Below are positions 50,401 through 61,819 of a stretch of 64,000 bases of DNA, piece after piece; within the stretch, counting starts at the first letter, position 1, and each line of letters begins with the position of its first letter. The translations under genes and the position numbers were made by a program. This stretch comes from Stachybotrys elegans (lineage: Eukaryota; Ascomycota; Sordariomycetes; Hypocreales; Stachybotryaceae), in contig JAGPNK010000006.1 in the NCBI GenBank assembly GCA_020746835.1, positions 1,426,001 to 1,490,000 on the forward strand. Reading direction: 5' to 3'. The notes below the pieces were generated by a model. It was given only the letters and a program-made list of their open reading frames with translations. It made no database searches and was not told the DNA's origin.

Positions 50401-51973
50401 TGTGGTGTGCACTGCCAACAAGGACTAGTTTTTGTATCCTCTCCATCAAGCTTTCGCCTAGATTTCTAGGAGGGCGTTGGCGCGCGGACAAAAGACATCC
50501 ATAAAAACCGCGCTCTCATCCCGAATCGTATTCCTTTTCAGGAAGCGATCCGAGGCTGTGTCGGGTCTATTGAGATCCACGACGGGGGTTCTGGCGTCCC
50601 TCTCACTCTGTTGGGCGGGCGCCAACACGGTAGGGTTAATGCGCCTGGTCAGGCCAGATGCACTTGCATCACACGCCGGTAGCGGCTGCTGTGGCGTGAT
50701 CCAGGAGACGGCGAGGCGAGTGTGCGATCATAGCTAAATACGTCCACCGATGGTTGCTTGGTTGGGAAGCCGGTTGAGAGGTCCGAGGATAGCACCTCGG
50801 CATGTGGTTCAGTCAGAGATGCATTTCCTGTGTGTTGGTCGCGAACTCTTGCGCCGCCAAGACGACTCCGGCAAGACGACGTCCTGACCATAATGTGGAA
50901 GTGCGACTGATTGTTTGTGGCCGATGGTGCATCCCAACTCTCTTCCTGGGCCAGCAGGTCGACATGGTGTCGAATCGGTGGACGACATGGCAGTGATGCA
51001 CACGGGTAGGCTTCTCGCATCTCCCAGTAGCCGTTTTCGACCAGAGTCCGGGTTCCAGCGGGCAGGGCAGACGAGCGGCCTCGGGCCAGAGGCTCTTACC
51101 AAACGACTCATGGCATCCCCCCTCTTACGCACCTTGCAGTGACTGGACGTTCAACTCACCAGTCGGTTATCCGGGAACCCACCATCGGCGAGTCCGCTTT
51201 TCAGCGGGGGCCTCTGATGAGCGTGCCGGAAGGACGTAAAAGGCGAGTTGAATGACTGACGCAACACTGGAACCAGATGAAACTTAGGGTTAAGTTCCGA
51301 GCCGTCGTACCCTCGTCAAGGCCGGGCCATCCTCAAGATGGCAAACGCTCACAATATGTCCAACTGCACGCACAGCGAGGTCCTGTTACAGGCTCGGGGC
51401 GGCCTATTGCGGGCAACCAAACAATGACAAGGGGTCCAAATGGACATTCCGGAAGGAGAACGACGGCTCGGAGAACTATGGGGAAGGCGTCGTGCAAATG
51501 GATGAAGAAGTCGTGCTCATTCGCGGCAGTCTGAAATGATCTCTGTCTCGGGCTCGGGATTTCGCAGGCGGCATGCAGCGACAATGCTTGGTGAAGCGTA
51601 CGTCGCGTGTTATGTTGGAAACAAAGGAAGAAGAAGCACGTGGATCGCGAAGTGGATTTTTGAGTTCACACCCATCGCGTGGTCACGTGATGTTTCTGTT
51701 CTGGGTACGTCACAGAACCTTCGATGTTGAATCACAGGTGGTAGGTACCTTCTCTTACCTGTAGGTATGGGATTTGACCTCGCAGCTTGCAAATACTATC
51801 GGCTGTATCTCGTCATTAAATTCTCTGCACTGCCAATATTTTCACTGTTTTTATCACCCTCATAGCCCGCCTAAGGTATTGATTGACCCTACGGCCTCTA
51901 TGCTGATGCATCAAACTCACCTGTTTCCACAAATCCTCTACCCTACAGCTTTCTTCCGAATACAACTCCCATC
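47434..51973. other. Gene-poor region, no confident gene
   Basis: About 4.5 kb with about average base composition. Frames up to about 200 codons (for example 49883-50491 minus, 48931-49443 plus) lack family motifs and plausible splicing. I could not identify transposon ends or protein remnants. A small TAGGTA-type inverted motif (51741-51768) precedes the Rtp1-like gene. Confidence 0.45.
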
Positions 51974-54797
51974 ATGAGCGATCCCAAGCCTCCGGTGCAA
52001 AGCAGCGCAGAACCCAAGCTTATTGACGCTATCGTGGAATGCGGGAAGAAGGCTTTTGACCCGAAGCTCGGTGCGGATGCCAGGGAAGATGGTCTTCGCA
52101 AATATACTGAGCTTGTGGAAAGGTACGGCATAGCCTATAATGCAGTATTTCACGTACGGGCTAACACTCCCATAGATCTGAAACGTGGTACCTATTACTC
52201 TCACTAAATGCGCTCATCAAGCCTAACATTCTCCCATCGTGGCTGAAAGATGGTCTGATGAACACACTCACCCGCTTGCCTCTAAGGCGAGACGGGGTCC
52301 GTGGGACGATGGAATTTGTATTTTCTGTTCATCCAAGCAGCCATACCAGTGCCGCTGGCGCAACTGGACCTCAGAAAGAGGGGGCCAGTATTACTCACGA
52401 GGCCGTGGCAGTCGCTGCCAAGCTTCTTTCATCAGTCCCAACATCCATGGTTGCAGATGAATGGTTTCGCGGCATTTCCGACCAGCTGTTTTCTCTGCTG
52501 GACGGAGATTCAGGGAAGGACCTGGCCAAACCGGCTGCACAAATCATCGGGTTCGGGATTCTCGGGAAGAAACAATACGGCGCCCCAGGTAAGAATTGCT
52601 TTGGCTGCACCACAGACGAGAGCTAAGAGGCACAGGGAGTGCTGGGTGGAATGCTTTCGTGCTGCCGCTCACCCAAAACATAAATCCTTCCCTCGGACAG
52701 CACAATACAACTGACCTGGTGAAGAACGAGCCTGACGAAGTGTTGGACTTGAGCCGAGACGCGGTTCTGGTTCCATCAGCGTCGCTTAAGAAATCCCTGG
52801 AGCGACTCAAGACTTTAATTCTGTCGACCCCGTCCCCGGGTTTATGCAGACGTGTTCTCAGACCAATCCTTCCTCAGCTCTGGGCAATCGCCTCATGGCC
52901 TAGTCCATCTGAGAGAACTGAGGAGGAATTCGTCCAACCAGCACGGCTACTTCTGCAGACCTATCTACAGCTGTTTGGAAGCCCTGACAGTATCCAACTC
53001 ATCATAAACAACCTGTTGTGCAACGGTTCTAACAACGGCGGGGAACGTCCGTGGGTATACCGCCTGACCACTGACGGCTGCATTGAGATAGTTCTTCAAT
53101 GGGGCCTACGGAACGAATCCCCTGGGGCGAACCTTGAATGGGGAGACATCGATGGGAAAGCTGGACTACTGGCAGACATCATGGCCACCGCTTGCTCCAA
53201 GGAAGACATTTCATCTATTTTTCTTCACCTCCTGGAACGCTGGATCCACTCAGCGAACACCCAAAGGCGCAACGACGTAATACTTAACGTGGATGAGCAA
53301 AAGACGCAGGCCTCACATGAGGAGGATCTGATCACATTGGTTCTCCTGCAGAAACTAATGGACAAGGCACCCGAAAAGCTCATCAGCCACTTTGACCAGC
53401 TTATGGATCTCATCTGCAAGATGCTGAAAGCAGATAGAAATTCATCGCTGGGGGACGATGTAGTGTCGGTTCTATTGAGTCTTTTGAATCTGGTCGTCAC
53501 GGCACCGACTTTCCGGAAAGCGGATATCAAGCCAGAAAATTTGTTGATCGTTGAGGAGTCACTGGAGGCGCTGGGAAGAGAAGACAGGCCGGATGTGTCG
53601 CCTACTGCCAGAAACCTCAGAATGCTGCTCAAGTATCGCGATGAACTTGAGCAGCCGGATGAGGACGATCGTGGCTCCACACCGAGCGCCCGCCAGATTG
53701 AGGATCGACGCACATACAACCTGGCCATGAACTACATCACGAGCGGAGACAGCCCACCGCCCGTTATTTCGGAAGGGCTGAATCTGCTGTCGGGCCTTAT
53801 TCTGTCTGAAAGCTCTATTCTGGACATCACTGCTGTCAATGTGCTCATGTCGAACCTGCTGTCAAACGGAGAGGATTACATCAACCTCCGGGTCATAAAA
53901 GTATTCACACAACTGGCCGGTAAACACCCTCGGACAACCATGCAAGAACTGCTTGACCACTACTTGGATGCACAGGAGAAAGTGTCGACAGACGTGCGCC
54001 TTAGGTTTGGCGAGGCCTTGCTTCAGGTGATTGAGCGACTTGGTGACACCTTTACGGGTCAAATAGCTCAACAGGCGAGTGAGACGCTGCTCTCTATCGC
54101 TGGAAGACGAGGCTATCGACCTAAAACCATGGCTAAAGCAGAACGGGAAGAGCGGATGCGGAAGCTGAAGGAAGGTAGAAACAAGGGTGACATGATTCCA
54201 GAAGAAGACGAAGATGATGCAGAGGACGAGCTCACAGAAGAAGACAAGGCCAACAATGATATAATAGCACAGATCATCCAGGGATGGGAGAGCAAACGGG
54301 GAGCCGAGGATGTCCGGATGCGAGCCTCGGCCTTGTCCATCTTCGGGACAGCCTTGGAAGTCAATATTGCCGGCATCGGGCCAACACTGGTTTCGGCAGC
54401 TGTGGATCTGTGTATCAATGTGCTGGCCATGGAACCCGAGCTGGAGAAAGGCATCCTTCGACGATCAGCTATCTTGGTTATCTTGGGATTTGTCAAGGCT
54501 CTTGAAAAGGCCAAGGAAACAGGTCGGTCTTTAGGATTTGGGCTCACAGATGGGAGCCGGGAGGACATCCAGCGGACGCTCCAGTACATTGCTGCAACCG
54601 ACAACGATGGGCTAGTGCGTGGCCATGCCGCTGCTGTCATTGAGAGCTTGGAGAACTGGCAGATGAGCAGCTGGCTACCACGGGCGGAGAGCGAAAGCGC
54701 CACTGGGCTGACAAGGCTAGCAGGGCTTCACGTCAACCCTGGGGCAATCATGGACGCCAGTGGCCGGCCACGACCAAGGATTGAGGAGATTGAATAG
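51974..54797 (+). CDS. RTP1: Rtp1/TANGO6-like HEAT-repeat protein (RNA polymerase II nuclear import factor family)
   Basis: Exons 51974-52122, 52176-52588 and 52636-54797 give 907 aa of mainly helical, HEAT/ARM-type sequence. The C-terminal half matches the pattern of the yeast Rtp1 C1 and C2 domains: VLMSNLLSNGEDYINLRVIKV then LAGKHPRTTMQELLDHYLD (about residues 560-640), an acidic linker (IPEEDEDDAEDELTEED, near 720), then EDVRMRASALSIFGTALEVN and DGLVRGHAAAVIESL (about 740-880). Known for the family: yeast Rtp1 helps assemble and import RNA polymerase II and contacts nucleoporins; animal TANGO6 is linked to trafficking. Cytosolic, with no signal peptide. Intron joins give RSETWYLLL and APGSAGWNAF. 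Recognition is by eye from the C-terminal blocks, so the family call is good but not certain. Confidence 0.75.
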
Positions 54798-57700
54798 GCC
54801 GTGAGCGAGATTGGGGCCGGTGATGAGAGATTGCAGATGGGTGGACAGATTGGTACAACCTCGGGAAGCAAGACGGCTTCGCGACTCTCTTCCTGCTTGC
54901 GTCAAGGGCGAGGCTCGTCTGCATGACGAAAACAATACTTGAGGCAAAGGCGGCTCAGACCAGCGCCAGAATAACCCGTGTTCGGGGCCTGAAGGATAGT
55001 TTGGTATTAAGTTTCTATACGATCTGCTATATCGTTTATGCGGTGCAACACCACATGCGTGCGTCCATCTAATAATAGGTGAGGGATAAACCATGTCGGC
55101 TTCTACGCAGACATGTCTCGGTGATGAATGATTGGGTTTTGAGGGGCGGCTCGTGATACAACAACGACTGTGTTTTCTGTTGAGGGTCAAAACATGAGGG
55201 AACCATGGATGAGCTCTGCCCGAGGAGCGCCGGGTTGGACAAGGATTTGAAACGCCTCGGGGTTATTGGGCCGTGAGGTGGGATTCTACGCGCCCGTGAC
55301 TGCGAGATGTGACACGGGCATCAGCGAGCTGGTAACGGAAGCTCTATCACAACACGGGGTCAGTACGAGACACGATGAGGTGAGGCTGTCAGCCACTCTG
55401 AAACCTGAAGCAGCTCCAGAGTCTCCCGGAGATTTTGTGACATGGCGGCAGCGCTCCAGAGTCCGGATACGGCGGGCTACCCGGACAGCCGGGAGGCACA
55501 TGCGACTGCAATGCCAGATCAGGGCCATTTGGCGTGAGGTACTGTATGATAGCGGCGAGGGTAGCAGAGAGCAGCATGGATGGTCCTGGCCAGGGCTGTG
55601 TAGGCTTGACCAAGCGATCGTCTAGGGCATACTCAACGGGACGAAGAAAAGGGGGGAAAAGAAAAACATGACGCGATGGAGAGTTATGCTTCAAGATGAA
55701 ATCTGATGATCTGACGCCGATATACAGATACATGCGTGGTAAATAGAGGGCACGGAAGAATCGGTTTCAGGACGCGAAAATGCTGTGGGTGCGATGGCCC
55801 AAGTTGAATGTTTGGTTGGAAATGGTTGGATAACGAAAGTTTTAATTGAGTTGACTTAAGTAATTAAGTATTATTGCATCAGGACTCTATCAGATTCGCA
55901 CCGCACAACTCGTGCGGATTTTATCGAGGTGCAAGATGGATGGTGTCTGCTTCGACAATCGGGGAGACATGAGGGATCAACAAAAATTGATGAAATGTAA
56001 TTAATGGCAAAATGAGGCAATCAAAATGAATGAATGAACAACCCAAGCCAAGGCAAGACCGGGCGAGGGGAAGCAAGAGAGAGGACATGGCAAAACACTT
56101 GAAACGTGGACGACCCAAAGACAAGGATGGCAAGGATCTCCAGGGCAGGGATGCACGTGCGCATGGGCTTCGGAAGCAGACGGATCGCCGCCAGAGGGCT
56201 ATAGTTGTATACTTACTGACCGCTAACGGCTGGAGAAGAAGAAACGCGGGACGAAAAAGAAGCCAAGAGTCAACGGGTGAGGGAAGAGGCCATAGCGATG
56301 GCGATGGCGAGATGCTGTGGATGCTGGTTTGCAGTTTTGCATGAACCAAACAGACGGGGTCGCCGCGAAACACAGCCTCGACTGTGAACCACGCTATTGA
56401 TGGAACATGTTTGCAGGTTTTGCAGAGAAAACACGCAAACACCATGACAAATATGTTGCGAGAGAGAGAGGGTTGACCGTACGGATATTGAATATCCGCG
56501 AGAGTACTCCATAGTCACTTGAGGGTGGGCTGGTTGTAAGGTGTGCCAGTTACTAGCCTAATGCCGACTTGGTCAGGCACCTTAAATTTATTTTGTATGT
56601 ATTATTGATTAGCTGTTTGATCCTCCAATCTTAAACACCACGCCTCAGTGCCCACAGAATATGCGTGTGCAGTCATCCTCTGCACCTGCCATTCATCGCC
56701 GCAAGGGCCGGACCCGCTAAAAAAGGACAAGAGGCAAAAAGGAAGAGAAGAGAAAAAGCACAGAAACCAGCGCATCAAGTCTTGGCTCCCACTATCGGCG
56801 TAGATGGCTGCAGGGTAAGCCGGGCAAGCTGGGCCATTTTTGGGCTAGCCAGGGCCTGGAAATGCACACGGAAGGCACTAGGGAGAAGCGATTGGCTGGC
56901 AGCGCGTCTCGGGTTGTGCGAGAGAAGCGTGTACCTGCATAAGCCCCACCCCTGCCAAAACCGCCGCCTCAACCCCTTCTCATTAATCCATCCTTCCATC
57001 ATCATCACTCCTAACCCCCCATTTCACCTCAACTATCCAATCCAGCACGTTAGGCTTGCGTATGCCGACAAAGACTAGCTCACCCGCCGTGGCTGCCGAA
57101 ACGCCCAGCCCGAGTGCCCAGACGCGCGCCATGAAGCCGCCCTGATGAGCTCGACGCTCGTCGCTGAGCCAGCCCAACCATCTATTATTCATGGTGGTCA
57201 GTAATCTGCATCATGCCTGAAACGGTGCGCCGCCCAGGCAGGCTCCGAGAATACATACATACATACTACATACGGGAGCCTTCTAGATCGGAGACAAAAA
57301 AGAGAAAAATATGGTAGTGGTGGGTGGTACGCCACCATGGTCTGCGTCAACACCCAAACAATCGGGCCATTGCCTGCGTGCCCAAGCACACAACAAGCCT
57401 TGGCTTCCTCTGCCTTGGCTTTTTCTGAAGATCCCCTGGCTACCCCTGCAATCCTCGTTCAGACCATCTCTGTTTCCCCTGGATCTCCCCTGGCTCCAGG
57501 TACAGCCTCGAAATGGCCCCGCCCACCCACCCTCTTCTCCCGACCACGCCAGCAGGGGTCAGGGCCCTGGCGAGGAGATCCTCCTGGGATCCAGCCGTCC
57601 GTCATGCTCCTTCACCCGTTGGACATCCATCCTCTGGTAGTCCCGAAGGCAGACAAAAAGCCCGCGATGTCCGGTCCTCGTTCCCGCTGACCTCTTCTCT

Positions 57701-58017
57701 GCCTCTCTTCTCTCCACCTCTATTTTCTTCTCCAGCCTTTCGAACAGTCTCTCCTTTTACCAGTCCACGACTGATTACTCTCCTTAACGAGTTACTGCAA
57801 CTTGACAGCTTTTCCTTCCTTCTTTGTTGAGCGAACTGTGTTTGCTCCAAAAAACCAAGCCTATCGCGAAATAGATTTTCGCTGATTCCCGTCACTATAC
57901 CCCGGTTCGACTCCTGGAGAAGTCTATAGCCTTGCGCAAGACGCGACAACGACCTGCCTAGCATAACCCTACCTCCCGGAAAGAAGAGAAGACAAGATCA
58001 CTCGATCCATTATCAAG
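54798..58017. other. Intergenic region, no gene recognised
   Basis: About 3.2 kb. No frame here carries recognisable motifs. A CATA repeat sits near 57250-57270. The stretch 57660-58010 is a long pyrimidine-rich leader of the kind found in front of strongly expressed fungal genes, directly before the Ser/Thr-rich secreted protein. Confidence 0.5.
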
Positions 58018-59214
58018 ATGAAGTCCGCTGTCGCTGCCCTCGGCCTCTTTGCCGCCATGGCCAATGCCTCATACAACCACCCCCGTCACTTCCACTTCCG
58101 CCGTGACAACACCACTACCTCTGCTGCTGATGCTGGCCTGACCACTCTCACTGTCATTGCCACCCAGACCTCGACCGTCATCAGCTGTGCCCCCACTGTC
58201 ACCAACTGCCCCGCCAGGCCCAGCGACATCAGCAGTCTGCCCGAGTCTGACAAGGCGACCTTCATTGTCACCAACACCGTCATCCTGACTGAGACTGTCT
58301 GCCCCATCTCCGAGGCCCCTGCCATCTCCTCTTCCATCCTGGATCAGGCCTCGACCCTGACGGGCACCATCATCACCACTTCCCTGACTCCCAGCGCCCC
58401 CCTCGGCACTGGAGTTGGTGTTACCTCCTCGGCTGCTCTGCCCGAGGAGACCGGCGGTGGCGGCATTCCTGGTGAGGGCGTTCCTAGTGAGAGTGCTCCT
58501 GTTGGAGGTGAGGGCGAGACTGTCGTCACCACCTCCACTGAGGTCCACGAGATCATTTCCACCAAGACCTTGACCATCACCATGGGCGGCACCTCCACCT
58601 CCGTCATCACCACTGCCATCCCTACCACCATCTACAGCACAGTCATTGTCACTTGCCACGGCGGCTGCGGTGGCCAGGGCAAGCCCACCAAGGAGGTCAC
58701 TGATGTCAGCCCCGAGCAGACCGGTACCCCCAACGAGCCTGCCTCTGAGGAGCCCACTACCACCACCACCTCTACCAGGACTGCTACCACCACCGTGACC
58801 GTCCCTGGCGCTACCAAGACCGCCGTTGTCCCTGGTGAGTCTGACAACACCGAGACTCCCGGCAACGACAACGACAACGGCAACGGCACTCCCGGCCAGT
58901 GTGACAACCAGGGCGTCTGCCAGTGCCCCGCGCGCGAGACCGTCACTGCTACTGCCACCGTTACTGTCCCTGCCTCCACTGTCTACGTTACGGTCAGCCA
59001 CGCAACCACTGCCGCTGCCCAGCCCTCCAGCGGAGCTGAGGAAGTCCCTGAGGATGACGAAGACGTTGAGGACGATGAGGATGACGAGGATGAGTGCCCT
59101 GCCGAGATCACCACCACCAAGAGGGCTACCGTCACCGTTCCCTACCCCACTGGTGGCAACAGCACCACCTCTGGTGTTGCAGCCCCCACCGGACTGGCCC
59201 ATCTTCGCTTCTAG
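58018..59214 (+). CDS. Secreted Ser/Thr-rich, probably cell-wall-associated protein
   Basis: 398 aa, single exon. Residues 1-18 (MKSAVAALGLFAAMANAS) are a signal peptide. The mature chain is dominated by Thr, Ser, Val and Pro, with recurring beta-prone blocks such as TTTVTVPGATKT, TATATVTVPAST and TSTVITTAIPTT, suggesting heavy O-mannosylation. Cys are few and paired (CAPTVTNC, CHGGCGG, CDNQGVCQC). An acidic run of Glu/Asp lies near 343-360 (EVPEDDEDVEDDEDDEDE). There is no strong hydrophobic C-terminus, so a classical GPI anchor is not supported, although TSGVAAPTGLAHLRF is short and mildly hydrophobic. Codons are strongly C-ending (GCC, ACC, GTC), implying high expression. A wall or matrix structural role is inferred from composition only. 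Confidence 0.8.
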   Translation: MKSAVAALGLFAAMANASYNHPRHFHFRRDNTTTSAADAGLTTLTVIATQTSTVISCAPTVTNCPARPSDISSLPESDKATFIVTNTVILTETVCPISEAPAISSSILDQASTLTGTIITTSLTPSAPLGTGVGVTSSAALPEETGGGGIPGEGVPSESAPVGGEGETVVTTSTEVHEIISTKTLTITMGGTSTSVITTAIPTTIYSTVIVTCHGGCGGQGKPTKEVTDVSPEQTGTPNEPASEEPTTTTTSTRTATTTVTVPGATKTAVVPGESDNTETPGNDNDNGNGTPGQCDNQGVCQCPARETVTATATVTVPASTVYVTVSHATTAAAQPSSGAEEVPEDDEDVEDDEDDEDECPAEITTTKRATVTVPYPTGGNSTTSGVAAPTGLAHLRF

Positions 59215-59995
59215 GCTGCACTCAGCCATGTATGAGTTTTAGGGGATGACGGGGCGGAGGTCAGCCTCCAGGCAGCTCTGTACGCAAACTGTTCACTTCA
59301 ATTGAGACGAGTATCATGATGTATCACTTTCTCCCCTGTTTCTGCGTGTTATTGTTTGTCCTGCATTTCCTTGACCCTTCCAGCAATGCGCCTTGGGTTG
59401 AAATGGTCATCATGTATATCTTGTCCACTCCCGGCCCACCTCTTTCAAGGTCGGGAATAGGGATTTTGTAAAGGCTTTCTTCTTTCTCACGAGGTTCCCA
59501 AGAGATTCATGCCATGTGTATCTGTTGGTCCGCCTGTCTTTCTTCTTCCAGTGTACATAGTCCATGAACCTTTTATAGACAAAGCAACATGCTGTTGACA
59601 CCTTCATCCCCACAGTGATGAGGAGGGCACATATATAGAAACAAATGGCTTCGCAGTTCAAACGTTTCCAGCGTCTTTAATCATGTGTGATTTCCTCTCA
59701 ACCGCATGTAACGCCCATCAGCCATGATGCTACCCTGCCCCAATCTGACCAGTCTAATGCAACAAGAGCCGCGACTCCGATATCAATATAGGGAACTAGG
59801 TGTAAAAACCCCCCGAAGCGCGAGAAGCCAATAATTGGAAAACAGAGATCATTTCGTCATTTCGTATCCAGTCCTTCCTCATGCTGATCATTATGATACG
59901 TGCACACGCACACGCACACGCACGCGGCTTGACATGAATTGACATGTCCACCCCCACCTGGCACGTTTGTGTCCCGCCCTGGGACCCTACTCTTC
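59215..59995. other. Convergent 3' intergenic region
   Basis: 3' flanks of the Ser/Thr-rich gene and CENP-Q. A CACACG-type simple run lies at 59901-59923. No gene was seen. Confidence 0.55.
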
Positions 59996-61819
59996 CTAGC
60001 CAAGCACGACCTGCTCGTACTGCGAAGCGTCCAGGTACCGCTGCAGCACATCCTGCAGCATGGCCTTGCTGCGCGATAGCTGCGGCACGATGCCCTCGAC
60101 CTGCTGCAGGTTGGTGGATATGCTCTCCGCATGGCCGCCTAGCTGCAGTGCCAGCGCCTGGAGCTCCGTGTCCTCAATGTCCTGGGCTCGCCTGTTAGCA
60201 AAATTGTGTACTTGTATGTCAGTAAGGGGGGGGGGGGTCTCTCGTACCGTGAACGGGCTTGTGATGGCAGAGTCGCCATGTTGGTGGTTGAGCATCAGGC
60301 GCGGCTCAGGGTTACGCTGCGAGGCTGGCTTCGCTTCGGGAGCGAGGACATGCGCCTTCTTGAGCAAGGAGCGCTGCTCACGCGCCTGGGCCCGCGCGCT
60401 CACCTCGAGCGCCTTGAGGGCCTGGTAGTCGCGTTCCAGCTCCCTCTCCAGCCTCTCCTTTTCGCGACGCAGCAGCTCGACGGCGTGCAGGGAGGGGTCA
60501 AGGCGCCGCTCGAGGGCCTGCCGCGCGTCCAGCACCTTTTCAAAGTCGAGCTCCGTTTCCCGTCCGGCGTCGGCCTCGCCGCGCGCGGCAGAGGGCGCCA
60601 TGCTCGCCGGCGGGAACGGCAGGCCTTTGCGCATCTTGCGCATGATGCGGCCCGCCACGAGGTGCAGCGCTGAGGAGGCGTGCCCGCGGCGCTGCTGGGT
60701 GCTATCCAGGCGCTGCAGGATGGGCTGCTGCCCTAGCTGGAGCATATCTGCTGCGACGGCGAGAGAAGCGCCCCCGAGAGGAGTCCACTTCTCCTGGATC
60801 GTGGACTGGCGGATCCGGCGCACGCGGGAGGCAACGTGAACATAGGGCTTCGCTGGGGATGGGGGAAGGACCGTCGACTCGTCCGCTCTCTGGCTCTGAC
60901 TGGAGCGGCGCCGCTTGGCAGGGCGCGACTCTTCCTCTGGAACTTCAGATGCGCCGCCCGACTGCCGAGCAGAGTTGGCATCCCGCCTGCCAGGTTTCGG
61001 TGCTTTGGCTGATGCATTGTCTTGTTGGGCCCGAGTGGTGGTAGGAGCTCCCTCTGAAGATGGGCGGCCGCGTTTCCTCCGGGTTGCTGGTTGCCGTTCC
61101 TCTGTGTCGTTTGCGGCGTTTGGCGAGGGGGGTTGTGCTTACTTCGCGAACGTGACGGCTTCTTGGACGGCTTCCCACGTTGTGGTCCTTCTTCTTGGCC
61201 CGCCGTCTCTGCGTGCACCTCGGTGTCTTTGCTTTTCTCTGTGGATTTCTGGCCTCTTTTCTTCCGCCCCGTACGCGTCGTACTGTTGTGTTCTTTGTCC
61301 GCCTGATCTAGGTCTTCGCCCCGCTGTGGTGGTCGATTTTCATTTGCATCGGGAACAGGGTCGGCTGGGGGCCCTCGCCTTCTTTTGCGCGGTTGCTGCG
61401 TCGGCTCGTTGTTTTCTTCCACAACTTCTGTTTGCTGATCATGTCCCCTGGGTTCTGCAGCTCTGCGACCTCGTCGTTGTTGTGGCGGTGGACGCGCTTC
61501 CTCCTCCTGACCCGCTGGCTCGGGGGCAGCTTGTCGCGCCGGCCTGCCTCTTGATTTGTGCGAATTTATGGATGCTGGCAATTTTTTTACAGGAGGCGCT
61601 GGTTTAGAAGAAGGTCTTCCACGCTTGCGGGGGCGGTCTTGTTCGTCGACGTCGGGCTCGCCAGTCTCGTTGTCGTGATTCTGCGACGCGTCGGCCTCAG
61701 TCGTGGTGGGAGGCGGCCTGCCGTGTTTGCGCCTCGACGGCTCGGGTGGCTAAGGTAAAATTTAGAGCTTGAATATATAAAGGTAGAATCAGGAAGGGGT
61801 CAGGAAGACGACTTACCAT
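59996..61819 (-). CDS. CENP-Q (Fta7/Okp1-like) inner kinetochore protein with AT-hook-like motifs
   Basis: Predicted subunit of the constitutive centromere-associated network (COMA complex). Exons 61819-61817 (the ATG alone), 61749-61143, 61101-60248 and 60181-59996 give 549 aa. Acceptor 61086 instead of 61101 would give 544. The N-terminal ~270 residues are basic and disordered with four GRP-core AT-hook-like motifs (RKHGRPP, KRGRPSSK, SRGRPAR, KRGRPSSE). The C-terminal part fits CENP-Q: IRQSTIQEKWTPL, then a long coiled coil (about 395-455), then ELQALALQLGGHAESISTN. The 66-nt last intron (60182-60247) has a GCTAAC branch and a 12-C run; the nearer AG at 60192 would shift frame to an early stop. 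Assignment is by eye from the coiled-coil and C-terminal pattern. Confidence 0.75.

Noticed and set aside
49883..50491. 202-codon minus-strand frame in the gene-poor region
   Set aside because: No motif, no domain-like composition and no plausible exon partners.
57889..57912. GGTTCGACTCC resembling a tRNA B box
   Set aside because: No matching A box or foldable acceptor stem at the right distance; it lies in the leader of the next gene.
58069..59229. 386-codon Gly/Asp-rich frame on the minus strand
   Set aside because: Shadow of the Ser/Thr-rich gene; the repetitive GCC/ACC codons read in reverse give Gly, Gly and Asp runs.
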